A stretch of 64,000 nucleotides of DNA from Streptomyces plumbidurans (GTDB lineage Bacteria; Actinomycetota; Actinomycetes; Streptomycetales; Streptomycetaceae): the NCBI RefSeq assembly GCF_019857225.1, contig NZ_JAFJSY010000033.1, forward strand, positions 1 through 64,000. The letters run 5' to 3'. Made by a program: the position numbers and the translations under genes. The notes beneath the pieces are model-generated. The model did not search any database and was not told the origin of the DNA. It worked only from the letters and a program-made list of their open reading frames with translations. Positions 43,996 through 54,732 of the stretch are shown here, in pieces; the first letter of the stretch is position 1, and the number at the start of each line of letters is the position of its first letter.

Positions 43996-45168
43996 ATGGC
44001 CCTGCGACTTCCCCGCCCGCACCGGTTCGACGTGTACGTCGCCGTCGGCGGTCTGCTCGGCGGTCTGCTGTTCGTGGCCGCCGGCCTCGGCACCCGCGCG
44101 GCGGGCGATCCGCGCACCCTCGTCGAGGGACGCTGGCCGGTCCTGCTGCCGCTGACGGTCATGGCCGGGTGCGAGCTGCTGCGCCGGACCGCCCCGCGCA
44201 CGGCCCTGCTGACCGGCACGGCCGCGATCGTCGCGGACCAGACGACCCAGGGGAACATCGCCACGGTCCTGATGTTCACCGACCTCGTCTACGCCGCCGT
44301 CCTGTACGGCCCGCCCGCCTCGGCCCGCCGCATCCCCAGGATCACCGGGCTGCTGACGGTGGCGGGCGCCCTGGTGCCGTTCGCGGTGTGGCGCGAGCCC
44401 GAGGCCCTGCTGATCGGTGTCCTGATCGGCCTGGTCTGCTTCGCCCCGGCGGCGACCGGCTGGATCGTCCGCGACCACCGCGACGCCGCCGAGGCCGCCC
44501 GGCTGCGCGCCGAACAGACCGCGCTGCTCGCGGAGATGGACCGCGTACAGGCGGTCACCGCGGAACGGGCCCGGATGGCACGGGAGTTGCACGACATGGT
44601 CGCCAACCACCTCTCGGCGATCGCCATTCACTCCACGGCCGCGCTGTCGATCGACGAACCGGCCACCGCCCGGCAGGCGTTGACCGTGATCCGGGAGAAC
44701 AGCGTGGCGGGACTGGCCGAGATGCGGCGGCTCATCGGCATCCTGCGCGACGCCGGCGCCGCGGTGGAACCGGCCGCCGCACCCACCCTCGACGGGCTTT
44801 CCGCCCTCGTCGACGGGGCCCGCGCCAACGGCCTCGACATCACGCTCGACACCGAGCACGGCGAGGTGCCCGCGCCGGTCGAACTCGCCGCCTACCGCAT
44901 CGTCCAGGAGTCGCTGACCAACGCCCTCAAGCACGCCTGCCCCGGACCCGTCACCGTGGCCCTCGCCCAGCGGGGCGCTGTGCTCGACATCCGCGTGACC
45001 AGCCCCTACGGCGACCGGGACGGGCCGCGCGCCCCCGGTTCCGGGGCCGGTCTCACCGGGATGCGGGAGCGGGCCGCGCTGCTGGGCGGCACGTTCGAGG
45101 CGGGCCCCGACGGCGCTTTGTGGGCCGTGCACGCGACGCTTCCCGTGACCGAAGGAGATCTCGAATGA
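43996..45168 (+). CDS. chiS: Sensor histidine kinase, NarL-type partner (ChiS-like)
   Basis: This 390-residue kinase is of the HPK7 type: five to six N-terminal membrane helices, a coiled segment, then His199 in MARELHDMVANHLSAI, and a compact HATPase domain (YRIVQESLTNALKHA, GSGAGLTGMRER). It overlaps the regulator start (ATGA) and is followed by a chitinase gene with the typical repeat operator. This arrangement matches the chiS-chiR-chiC cluster that controls chitinase in S. coelicolor. The signal is chitin-derived oligosaccharide, known from the family rather than shown here. Confidence 0.85.
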   Translation: MALRLPRPHRFDVYVAVGGLLGGLLFVAAGLGTRAAGDPRTLVEGRWPVLLPLTVMAGCELLRRTAPRTALLTGTAAIVADQTTQGNIATVLMFTDLVYAAVLYGPPASARRIPRITGLLTVAGALVPFAVWREPEALLIGVLIGLVCFAPAATGWIVRDHRDAAEAARLRAEQTALLAEMDRVQAVTAERARMARELHDMVANHLSAIAIHSTAALSIDEPATARQALTVIRENSVAGLAEMRRLIGILRDAGAAVEPAAAPTLDGLSALVDGARANGLDITLDTEHGEVPAPVELAAYRIVQESLTNALKHACPGPVTVALAQRGAVLDIRVTSPYGDRDGPRAPGSGAGLTGMRERAALLGGTFEAGPDGALWAVHATLPVTEGDLE

Positions 45169-45815
45169 GCCGTGTCGTCAGGGTGCTGGTCGCCGAGGAC
45201 CAGTCCGCCGTACGCGCAGGACTCGTCCTGATCCTGCGCAGCGCACCCGACATCGAGGTGGTCGGCGAGGCGGGGGACGGCGAGCAGGCGGTGGCGCTGG
45301 CCCGGGAGCTGCGCCCCGACCTGGTCCTGATGGACATTCAGATGCCGCGTCTGGACGGGGTGTCGGCGACCCGGAAGGTCGTCGAGGAGCGCCACGCGGA
45401 CGTGCTCGTGCTGACCACCTTCGACCTCGACGAGTATGTGTTCGGCGCGCTGCGCGCGGGGGCCGCGGGCTTTCTGCTCAAGAACACCGACGCGAAGGAC
45501 CTGCTGGCGGCGGTACGCACGGTCGCGCGCGGCGAGGGCCTGATCGCCCCGGCCGTCACCCGCCGCCTCATCGCCGAGTTCGCCGCCCGGCCGGTGCGTG
45601 AGCCGGCCGCCGATCCCGCCGTACTGGAGTCGCTCACCCGGCGCGAGCGCGAGGTGCTGTCCTGCCTGGGCGAGGGGATGTCCAACGCCGACATCGCGGC
45701 CCGCCTGGAGATGGCCGAGGCCACGGTGAAGACGCACGTCAGCCGATTGCTCGCGAAGTTGGAGCTACGCAGCCGGGTGCAAGCGGCGGTGCTGGCACAG
45801 GAGTTGGGAATCTGA
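45165..45815 (+). CDS. chiR: NarL/FixJ response regulator (ChiR-like)
   Basis: This 216-residue regulator has Asp57 in LVLMDIQMPRLDG and a C-terminal LuxR HTH (about 150-205, LTRREREVLSCLGEGMSNADIAARLEMAEATVKTHVS). It is coupled to the kinase. The chitinase gene follows in the same direction after 123 bp and carries 12-bp direct repeats, the known ChiR or DasR target type. It matches chiR in order. Confidence 0.85.
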   Translation: MSRVVRVLVAEDQSAVRAGLVLILRSAPDIEVVGEAGDGEQAVALARELRPDLVLMDIQMPRLDGVSATRKVVEERHADVLVLTTFDLDEYVFGALRAGAAGFLLKNTDAKDLLAAVRTVARGEGLIAPAVTRRLIAEFAARPVREPAADPAVLESLTRREREVLSCLGEGMSNADIAARLEMAEATVKTHVSRLLAKLELRSRVQAAVLAQELGI

Positions 45816-45833
45816 CGCAATCCATACCGCAAT

Positions 45834-45866
45834 TGGTACAGACCTATTGACCGGTGGTCCAGACCT
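45834..45866 (+). promoter_or_regulatory. Chitinase promoter direct repeats
   Basis: Two 12-bp direct repeats, TGGTACAGACCT (45834-45845) and TGGTCCAGACCT (45855-45866), separated by 9 bp. They match the TGGTCYAGACCW repeats found in Streptomyces chitinase promoters, which also resemble DasR sites. They lie 73 bp before the chiC start. Confidence 0.85.
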
Positions 45867-45938
45867 TTCTATTCTCGCGGCACCGTGGGCGCGAAGGCTC
45901 AGTTGCGCCCTCATCCCCTTACACGAGGGAGGCGCAGC

Positions 45939-47765
<1,827 letters not shown>

Positions 47766-47779
47766 GGGAGTTACGGCTC

Positions 47780-48226
47780 TCAGGCGACGTTGACGCGCTG
47801 ACCGGGCGGGGCTGCCTCAAGCCACGCGAGGAAACCGGTCAGCGCGTCGTCGCTCATGGCGAGTTCAAGGCGCGTGCCCCGGTGCAGACAGGTCAGGACG
47901 ACGGAGTCGGAGAGCAGCGCCAGCTCCTCCTCGCCCTCGGGCAGACGGCGGCCGGCGACCTCGATCGCGGCGCGCTCCAGGGTGCGGCGCGGGCGGTAGG
48001 CGTAGGAGAAGACGCGGTACCACTCGATGCGGTCGCCGTTGTAGCGGGCGACGCCGTAACTCCAGCCTTTTCCGCTGGTGTCGGGCTTCTCCGGGACGTC
48101 CCAGCGCAGCGAACAGTCGAAGGTGCCGCCGGAGCGCTGGATGAGTCTGCGGCGCAGGCCGAAGACGAACAGCCCCAGCACCACCAGGGCCACGACGATT
48201 CCGCACACAGTCAGAGCGAGGACCAT
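47780..48226 (-). CDS. DUF2550 membrane protein
   Basis: This 148-residue protein has an N-terminal membrane helix (MVLALTVCGIVVALVVLGLFVFGL) and a C-terminal globular domain with conserved FDCSLRW and GVARYNGDRIEWYRVFS. DUF2550 proteins sit immediately after atpC in many actinobacteria and function is unknown. The ATG is at 48226. A strong terminator after atpC suggests separate transcription. Confidence 0.85.
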   Translation of the reverse strand: MVLALTVCGIVVALVVLGLFVFGLRRRLIQRSGGTFDCSLRWDVPEKPDTSGKGWSYGVARYNGDRIEWYRVFSYAYRPRRTLERAAIEVAGRRLPEGEEELALLSDSVVLTCLHRGTRLELAMSDDALTGFLAWLEAAPPGQRVNVA

Positions 48227-48307
48227 CGACACCGACCTCCTCGTCTCCCAGATAGTGGAACTGCGTTCGACACTAGGTAATGAAACGGAAAAGACACCTA
48301 CATCTGC

Positions 48308-48354
48308 CTCAGCCGCGGCCTGCACCGGATTGCTCCGGGCCGGCCGCGGCTGAG
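48308..48354 (-). terminator. Terminator of atp operon
   Basis: Perfect 13-bp arms CTCAGCCGCGGCC (48308-48320) and complement (48342-48354) with a 21-nt loop, 26 bp after the atpC stop. Confidence 0.8.
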
Positions 48355-48379
48355 TGATGCGTTCACACCTGCAGCGGGA

Positions 48380-48754
48380 TCAGCGCCCCGTCGCCGCCCG
48401 CAGTCGGACGTCCGCCCGGCGCTCGGCGTAGGCGTCGGCGTCCGACTTCGCGCGGTCGAGCGCCCGCTCGGCGCGCTGGACGTCGATCTCGTCCGCGAGC
48501 TCCGCGATCTCCGCCAGCAGCGACAGCTTGTTGTCCGCGAACGAGATGAAACCGCCGTGCACCGCAGCGACGACCGTTCCACCATCACTCGTACGGATGG
48601 TCACAGGGCCCGACTCCAGCACGCTGAGCAGCGGCTGGTGACCGGGCATGACGCCGATATCGCCGGACGCGGTGCGAGCGACGACCAGACGGGCCTCACC
48701 GGACCAGACCTGGCGGTCGGCAGCGACCAGCTCGACGTGCAGCTCAGCAGCCAA
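48380..48754 (-). CDS. atpC: ATP synthase epsilon subunit
   Basis: Epsilon (124 aa) is part of the rotor stalk and can inhibit ATP hydrolysis. The beta-sandwich MAAELHVELVAADRQVWSGEARLVVART and the C-terminal helix region (VQRAERALDRAKSD) are complete. The start codon is TTG, with GAGGAG upstream. A hairpin lies between atpD and this gene, so epsilon may be made in smaller amounts or be separately tuned. Confidence 0.95.
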   Translation of the reverse strand: MAAELHVELVAADRQVWSGEARLVVARTASGDIGVMPGHQPLLSVLESGPVTIRTSDGGTVVAAVHGGFISFADNKLSLLAEIAELADEIDVQRAERALDRAKSDADAYAERRADVRLRAATGR

Positions 48755-48821
48755 GGGTGGCTCCTCTGGTCACCACCCGGCGGTGTCGCCGGGTGTTGGT
48801 TACAAGTCTAGTGGGCGTGAC

Positions 48822-48850
48822 GAAGGGGGCGGGACGCGCCCGCCCCCTTC
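48822..48850 (-). terminator. Hairpin between atpD and atpC
   Basis: Perfect 12-bp arms GAAGGGGGCGGG (48822-48833) and complement (48839-48850) with a 5-nt loop. It starts 15 bp after the atpD stop, so it may attenuate transcription or stabilise upstream mRNA. Confidence 0.6.
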
Positions 48851-48865
48851 AAGTGAGCCGGCGGC

Positions 48866-50302
48866 TCAGGAGACGCCCAGCTCCTTGGCGTTGGCCTTGA
48901 GGTCCTCCAGGCCACCGCACATGAAGAACGCCTGCTCGGGGAAGTGGTCGTAGTCGCCGTCGCAGATCGCGTTGAACGCGGCGATCGACTCGTCCAGCGG
49001 AACGTCCGACCCGTCGACGCCGGTGAACTGCTTGGCGGCGTGGGTGTTCTGGGACAGGAAGCGCTCCACACGACGGGCACGGTGGACGACGAGCTTGTCC
49101 TCCTCGCCCAGTTCGTCGATACCGAGGATCGCGATGATGTCCTGGAGGTCCTTGTACTTCTGCAGGATCGTCTTGACGCGCATGGCGGCGTCGTAGTGGT
49201 CCTGCGCGATGTAGCGCGGGTCCAGGATGCGGGACGTGGAGTCCAGCGGGTCCACGGCCGGGTAGATGCCCTTCTCGGAGATCGGACGGGACAGAACCGT
49301 CGTCGCGTCGAGGTGGGCGAAGGTGGTGGCCGGGGCCGGGTCGGTCAGGTCGTCCGCGGGGACGTAGATCGCCTGCATCGAGGTGATCGAGTGACCACGC
49401 GTGGAGGTGATGCGCTCCTGCAGCTGACCCATCTCGTCGGCCAGGTTCGGCTGGTAACCCACCGCGGACGGCATACGGCCGAGCAGCGTGGAGACCTCGG
49501 AACCGGCCTGCGTGAAGCGGAAGATGTTGTCGATGAAGAACAGCACGTCCTGCTTCTGGACGTCACGGAAGTACTCGGCCATGGTCAGGCCGGCCAGCGC
49601 GACGCGCAGACGGGTGCCCGGGGGCTCGTCCATCTGGCCGAAGACCAGCGCGGTCTTGTCCAGAACGCCGGACTCCTCCATCTCCGCGATGAGGTCGTTG
49701 CCCTCACGGGTACGCTCGCCGACGCCCGCGAAGACGGAGACGCCCTCGTGGAGGTTGGCGACACGCATGATCATTTCCTGGATCAGCACGGTCTTGCCGA
49801 CACCGGCGCCACCGAACAGACCGATCTTGCCGCCCCTGACGTACGGGGTCAGCAGGTCGACGACCTTCAGGCCGGTCTCGAACATCTCGGTCTTCGACTC
49901 GAGCTGGTCGAACGCCGGGGCCTTGCGGTGGATGGTCCAGCGCTCACCGTCGTAGGCCTCGTCGCTGTTGAGCACCTCACCGAGGGTGTTGAACACCTTG
50001 CCCTTGGTGAAGTCGCCGACCGGGACGCTGATGCCCTTGCCCGTGTCGGTCACCGTGGCCTGGCGGACCAGACCGTCGGTGGGCTGCATGGAGATGGTGC
50101 GGACCAGGCCGTCACCCAGGTGCTGGGCGACCTCCAGGGTCAGCGTCTTCTTCTCGCCGGCGTTGGCCGGGTCGGCCACCTCGACGTGCAGCGCGTTGTA
50201 GATCTCCGGCATCGCGTCGACGGGGAACTCCACGTCGACGACCGGGCCGATGACCCGGGCGACGCGGCCCGTGGCAACGGCCGTCTCAACAGTGGTCGTC
50301 AT
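48866..50302 (-). CDS. atpD: ATP synthase beta subunit
   Basis: Beta (478 aa) carries the catalytic sites. Walker A GGAGVGKT is at 164-171, and ERTREGNDL, the Walker B DVLFFIDNIFRF and the DELSEED-region analogue LGIDELGEEDK are present. The start overlaps the atpG stop by one base (TAATG-type), showing tight coupling. Length fits the family. Confidence 0.98.
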   Translation of the reverse strand: MTTTVETAVATGRVARVIGPVVDVEFPVDAMPEIYNALHVEVADPANAGEKKTLTLEVAQHLGDGLVRTISMQPTDGLVRQATVTDTGKGISVPVGDFTKGKVFNTLGEVLNSDEAYDGERWTIHRKAPAFDQLESKTEMFETGLKVVDLLTPYVRGGKIGLFGGAGVGKTVLIQEMIMRVANLHEGVSVFAGVGERTREGNDLIAEMEESGVLDKTALVFGQMDEPPGTRLRVALAGLTMAEYFRDVQKQDVLFFIDNIFRFTQAGSEVSTLLGRMPSAVGYQPNLADEMGQLQERITSTRGHSITSMQAIYVPADDLTDPAPATTFAHLDATTVLSRPISEKGIYPAVDPLDSTSRILDPRYIAQDHYDAAMRVKTILQKYKDLQDIIAILGIDELGEEDKLVVHRARRVERFLSQNTHAAKQFTGVDGSDVPLDESIAAFNAICDGDYDHFPEQAFFMCGGLEDLKANAKELGVS

Positions 50303-51243
50303 TACTTGTCACTCCCCGCGGTCGCGTCGGCCAGGGCGCTGGCGCCACCGACGATCTCGCTGATTTCCTGGGTGATTTCGGCCTGGCGGGCCGCGTTGGC
50401 AAGGCGGGAGAGCGTGTTGATCAGCTCGCCCGCGTTGTCGGTCGCCGACTTCATCGCGCGGCGCGTGGCGGCGTGCTTGGAGGCAGCCGACTGGAGCAGC
50501 GCGTTGTAGATACGGCTCTCGACGTAGCGCGGCAGCAGGGCGTCGAGGACGTCCTCCGCCGACGGTTCGAACTCGTAGAGCGGACGGGGCTGGCCCTTGG
50601 CGGGCGCTTCCGTGCCGGTGGCCGCCGACGCATCGGTGGACACGTCCTCGAGGCGCAGCGGCAGCAGGCGGCCGTCGACCGCCGTCTGCGTCATCATCGA
50701 GACGAACTCGGTGTAGACGATGTGGAGTTCGTCCACGCCGCCCTCCGCCGTGTCCTTCTCTATGGCCTCGATCAGCGGCCCCGCGATCTTCTTGGCGTCG
50801 CCGTACGAGGGCTCGTCCGTGAACCCTGTCCACGAGTGCGCGATCGTGCGCTCGCGGAAGTTGTAGTGGGCGATGCCACGGCGGCCGACGATGTACGTGT
50901 CGACAGCCTTGCCCTCGGCCTCAAGGCGCGCGGTGAGGCGCTCGGCCGCCTTGATGGCGTTGGAGTTGAAGGCGCCGGCCAGACCGCGGTCGCTCGTCAG
51001 GAGCAGCACCGCGGCACGGCTCGCCGACTCCACCTCCGTGGTCAGCGGGTGCTTGGTGTTCGAACCGGTACCGACAGCCGTGACCGCGCGGGTGAGCTCG
51101 GTCGCGTAGGGCGTGGAGGCGGTCACCTTGCGCTGCGCCTTGACGACGCGCGAGGCGGCGATCATCTCCATCGCCTTCGTGATCTTCTTGGTCGCGGTGA
51201 CGGATCGGATGCGACGCTTGTAGACCCGGAGCTGGGCTCCCAT
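50302..51243 (-). CDS. atpG: ATP synthase gamma subunit
   Basis: Gamma (313 aa) is the central rotor shaft. The N-terminal MGAQLRVYKRRIRSVTATKKITKAMEMIA helix and the C-terminal ATDNAGELINTLSRLANAARQA helix match the family; the insertion with GTEAPAKGQPRPLYEF is typical of actinobacteria. It starts ATG 21 bp after atpA. Confidence 0.98.
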   Translation of the reverse strand: MGAQLRVYKRRIRSVTATKKITKAMEMIAASRVVKAQRKVTASTPYATELTRAVTAVGTGSNTKHPLTTEVESASRAAVLLLTSDRGLAGAFNSNAIKAAERLTARLEAEGKAVDTYIVGRRGIAHYNFRERTIAHSWTGFTDEPSYGDAKKIAGPLIEAIEKDTAEGGVDELHIVYTEFVSMMTQTAVDGRLLPLRLEDVSTDASAATGTEAPAKGQPRPLYEFEPSAEDVLDALLPRYVESRIYNALLQSAASKHAATRRAMKSATDNAGELINTLSRLANAARQAEITQEISEIVGGASALADATAGSDK

Positions 51244-51264
51244 GAGTCAGGTCCCTTCCTTACG

Positions 51265-52857
51265 TCACTTGGCGGCAGCGGCAGGAGCGTCCTCGCCGAG
51301 CAGCTTCCCGTCGGCGGTCTCGAACTGCTTCTTGAACTCCGCGACCGCGTCGGCCATGGCCTGCAGGGTGTCGTCCGACATCTTGCCGCCCTCCTTGATG
51401 GAGGTCATCAGGCCCTGCTCCTTGCGGTGCAGGTACTCGAGGAGCTCCTTCTCGAAGCGGCGGATGTCGCCGACCGGGACGTCGTCCATCTTGCCGGTGG
51501 TGCCGGCCCAGATGGAGATGACCTGGTCCTCGGTGGCCATCGGCTGGTACTGCGGCTGCTTGAGCAGCTCGACCATGCGCTGACCGCGCTCCAGCTGGGC
51601 CTTCGAGGCGGCGTCCAGGTCGGAACCGAAGGCGGCGAACGCCTCCAGCTCACGGAACTGGGCGAGGTCGACACGCAGTCGGCCGGAGACCTGGCGGATC
51701 GCCTTGTGCTGGGCGGAGCCACCGACTCGGGAGACCGAGATACCGACGTTCAGCGCCGGGCGCTGACCGGCGTTGAACAGGTCCGACTCCAGGAAGCACT
51801 GGCCGTCGGTGATGGAGATGACGTTGGTCGGGATGAACGCCGACACGTCGTTGGCCTTGGTCTCGACGATCGGCAGACCGGTCATCGAGCCCGCGCCCAT
51901 CTCGTCGGAGAGCTTCGCACAGCGCTCCAGCAGGCGGGAGTGCAGGTAGAAGACGTCACCGGGGTAGGCCTCGCGGCCCGGCGGGCGGCGCAGCAGCAGG
52001 GACACGGCGCGGTAGGCGTCGGCCTGCTTGGACAGGTCGTCGAAGATGATGAGGACGTGCTTGCCCTCGTACATCCACTGCTGGCCGATGGCCGAACCGG
52101 TGTACGGCGCAAGGTACTTGAAGCCGGCCGGGTCGGACGCCGGGGCGGCGACGATGGTCGTGTACTCCAGGGCGCCGGCCTCTTCGAGGGACCCACGCAC
52201 GGAGGCGATCGTGGAGCCCTTCTGACCGATGGCGACGTAGATGCAGCGGACCTGCTTCGACGGGTCGCCGGTACGCCAGTTGTCGCGCTGGTTGATGATC
52301 GTGTCGACGGCCAGGGCGGTCTTGCCGGTCTGGCGGTCACCGATGATCAGCTGACGCTGGCCGCGGCCGATCGGGGTCATCGCGTCGACGGCCTTGTAGC
52401 CCGTCTCCATCGGCTCGTGCACCGACTTGCGCTGCATGACCGTGGGGGCCTGCAGCTCGAGGGCGCGGCGGCCGCTGGTCTCGATCTCGCCGAGACCGTC
52501 GATCGGGTTGCCGAGCGGGTCGACGACGCGGCCGAGGTAGCCCTCGCCCACGGCGACCGAGAGCACCTCACCGGTGCGCTGCACCGGCTGGCCCTCCTCG
52601 ATGCCGCTGAACTCGCCGAGGACGACCGCACCGATCTCGCGCTCTTCCAGGTTCAGTGCGAGACCGAGGGTGCCGTCCTCGAACTTCAGCAGTTCGTTGG
52701 CCATGGCCGAGGGGAGGCCCTCGACCTTCGCGATGCCGTCGCCGGCAAGGGTGACCGTACCGACCTCCTCGCGCGAGGCCGCGTCCGGCTTGTACGACTG
52801 GACGAAGTTCTCCAGCGCGTCCCGGATCTCCTCCGGCCGGATCGTGAGCTCCGCCAT
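51265..52857 (-). CDS. atpA: ATP synthase alpha subunit
   Basis: Alpha (530 aa) forms the non-catalytic sites. It starts MAELTIRPEEIRDAL, with the P-loop GDRQTGKT at 173-180 and the VGISVSRVGGSAQ signature. ATG at 52857 is used; the frame is open further, but homology begins there. The gap of 149 bp from atpH is the largest in the operon and could contain processing or weak promoter elements. Confidence 0.98.
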   Translation of the reverse strand: MAELTIRPEEIRDALENFVQSYKPDAASREEVGTVTLAGDGIAKVEGLPSAMANELLKFEDGTLGLALNLEEREIGAVVLGEFSGIEEGQPVQRTGEVLSVAVGEGYLGRVVDPLGNPIDGLGEIETSGRRALELQAPTVMQRKSVHEPMETGYKAVDAMTPIGRGQRQLIIGDRQTGKTALAVDTIINQRDNWRTGDPSKQVRCIYVAIGQKGSTIASVRGSLEEAGALEYTTIVAAPASDPAGFKYLAPYTGSAIGQQWMYEGKHVLIIFDDLSKQADAYRAVSLLLRRPPGREAYPGDVFYLHSRLLERCAKLSDEMGAGSMTGLPIVETKANDVSAFIPTNVISITDGQCFLESDLFNAGQRPALNVGISVSRVGGSAQHKAIRQVSGRLRVDLAQFRELEAFAAFGSDLDAASKAQLERGQRMVELLKQPQYQPMATEDQVISIWAGTTGKMDDVPVGDIRRFEKELLEYLHRKEQGLMTSIKEGGKMSDDTLQAMADAVAEFKKQFETADGKLLGEDAPAAAAK

Positions 52858-53006
52858 CTGGGTTCCCTGCTCTCCTTGTTGGGCCCGAAGTCTTTGGGGG
52901 TCTGGGGCTGTTTCCCTCAGCGGCTGTGCCGCGGGCCCCCAGCAATCTTCTGCAATTTCTGCACGACCCAACCGGGCCGCTGTTCTTCTTGTCGGTCGGG
53001 CGGCCG

Positions 53007-53822
53007 TCAGCCGGCCAACCGCCGGGACGCCTCCGCGAGGCGTTCCGTGATCGTGCCGTCGATGACCTCTTCGCCGACCCGTACGGAGATCCCGCCGAGG
53101 ACCGTGGGGTCCACGTCCAGGTTCAGATGCATCTGGCGTCCGTACAGCTTCGCCAGCGCAGCGCCGAGGCGCTGCTTCTGTGCGTCGGTGAGCGGCACCG
53201 CCGAGGTGACGACGGCCACCGCCCTGTCCCTGCGCGCCGCGGCAAGCCTGGACATGGCCTCGAGGCCTGCCTCCAGGCTACGTCCCCGCGGCCGGGTGAC
53301 AAGGCGCACGACCAGGCGCTCCGTGACCGGGTTGGCCCGGCCGCCGAGCAGGCTGTGCAGCAGCTCGCCCTTGGCCTCGGTCGTGGCCGCCCGGTCGGTC
53401 AGCGCGGCACGCAGTGCGGTGCTGGACTGGACGATCCGGCCGAACCGGAACAACTCGTCCTCGACGTCGTCGAGCGTGTTGTTCTGCTGAGCCTTCGTCA
53501 GGTCGGCGGAGGCAGCGAGCTCCTCCACCGAGTCGACGAGGTCGCGCGAGCGCGACCAGCGGGCCCGGACCATGCCGGTGACCAGGTCGAGGGCGGGGCC
53601 GTCGACGTGTCCGGTCAGCAGCCGGGTCGCGAGCTCGGCCCGGGCCTCACCGGACTGCACCGGGTCGGTCAGGACGCGTCGCAGGCCGACCTCGCGGTCG
53701 AGGAACTCGGTGACGGCGGCCAGCTGCTCGGCGAGCTGCCCGGCGTCGACCGACGAGGAGTCGGTCAGCGCCTCGAGACGCTCTCGCGCGGCTGCGTGCG
53801 CTTCGCGGCTAGCTCCGTTCAT
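53007..53822 (-). CDS. atpH: ATP synthase delta subunit
   Basis: Delta (271 aa) joins the peripheral stalk to F1. It is longer than the E. coli form (177 aa), which is usual for actinobacteria. The N-terminal ASREAHAAARERL helix and the C-terminal VTSAVPLTDAQKQRLGAAL motif are conserved. It starts ATG overlapping the atpF stop. Confidence 0.96.
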   Translation of the reverse strand: MNGASREAHAAARERLEALTDSSSVDAGQLAEQLAAVTEFLDREVGLRRVLTDPVQSGEARAELATRLLTGHVDGPALDLVTGMVRARWSRSRDLVDSVEELAASADLTKAQQNNTLDDVEDELFRFGRIVQSSTALRAALTDRAATTEAKGELLHSLLGGRANPVTERLVVRLVTRPRGRSLEAGLEAMSRLAAARRDRAVAVVTSAVPLTDAQKQRLGAALAKLYGRQMHLNLDVDPTVLGGISVRVGEEVIDGTITERLAEASRRLAG

Positions 53823-54367
53823 GGCCTGGCCTCGGCCTTCGCCGCGGTCTCCTCGAGGCCGTCGAGGAAGCGGTCGACCGTACGGCTCTGCCGGGCGTGG
53901 TCCTCGAGGGACTCACCGACCAGCTTGCCGGCCAGTTCGGTGGCGAGCTTGCCCACGTCCTGGCGCAGCGCGGTCACCACGGCCTTGCGGTCCGCCTCGA
54001 TCTGGGCGTGACCGGCGGCGATGATCTCCTCGCGCTGCCGCTGGCCTTCCGCCCTCATCTCCTGGATGATCGTGGCGCCCTGCTCGGTCGCCTCCTGGCG
54101 CAGGCGTGCGGCCTCGTGCCTGGCCTCGGCCAGCTGAGCCCGGTACTGCTCAAGGATCTGCGTGGCTTCGGCCTGCGCCTCTGCCGCACGCTCCAGGCCG
54201 CCCTCGATCGCGTCGTGCCGCTCTTCCAGGGTCTTCTGGATGTTGGGCAGGAGCTTCTTGCCGAGGACGCCGAAGACGATGAAGAAGCAGATCAGGCCGA
54301 CGATCAATTCCGGGGTCGCGGGGATGAGCGGATTCTCCGCTCCCTCCGCAGCCAGGAAGGCCATCAT
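53819..54367 (-). CDS. atpF: ATP synthase b subunit
   Basis: The b subunit (182 aa) is the peripheral stalk: one N-terminal membrane helix (PELIVGLICFFIVFGVLG) followed by a long charged coiled coil with QKTLEERHDAIEGGLERA. Two adjacent ATGs exist; the first is preferred given AAAGG seven bases upstream. It overlaps atpH by four bases. Confidence 0.96.
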   Translation of the reverse strand: MMAFLAAEGAENPLIPATPELIVGLICFFIVFGVLGKKLLPNIQKTLEERHDAIEGGLERAAEAQAEATQILEQYRAQLAEARHEAARLRQEATEQGATIIQEMRAEGQRQREEIIAAGHAQIEADRKAVVTALRQDVGKLATELAGKLVGESLEDHARQSRTVDRFLDGLEETAAKAEARP

Positions 54368-54401
54368 GTCTGAACCTTTCGTCGAGAGTGGCTACTGGTC
54401 G

Positions 54402-54647
54402 TCAGCTGCTGAAGACGAAGGGGACGACCAGGCCGAGCAGTGCCAGCACCTCGCAGAGCGCGAAGCCCAGGAACATGTTGGTACGGATGATCGGCATGGC
54501 CTCGGGCTGACGGGCCATGGCCTCGATGGAGTGACCGAAGACCAGACCGATGCCGACACCGGGGCCGATGGCGGCGAGACCGTAGGCGATGGCGCCCATA
54601 CGACCCGCGACGGAAGCGGCAGCAAGGTTAACGAGCTCGGCAGACAT
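54402..54647 (-). CDS. atpE: ATP synthase c subunit
   Basis: The c subunit (81 aa) is the proton-carrying hairpin: two membrane helices and polar loop ARQPEAM. The ion-binding carboxylate is Glu66 in FALCEVLALLG. AGGGAA precedes the ATG. Length fits the family; high expression would be expected. Confidence 0.97.
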   Translation of the reverse strand: MSAELVNLAAASVAGRMGAIAYGLAAIGPGVGIGLVFGHSIEAMARQPEAMPIIRTNMFLGFALCEVLALLGLVVPFVFSS

Positions 54648-54732
54648 TTCCCTGTCTTCCTTTTGTGATGTGTGCGATGCGGTCCGTTGGGAGGGCTTCC
54701 CAGCGGCGGTGATACGGGGGATGCAGTGCGGG

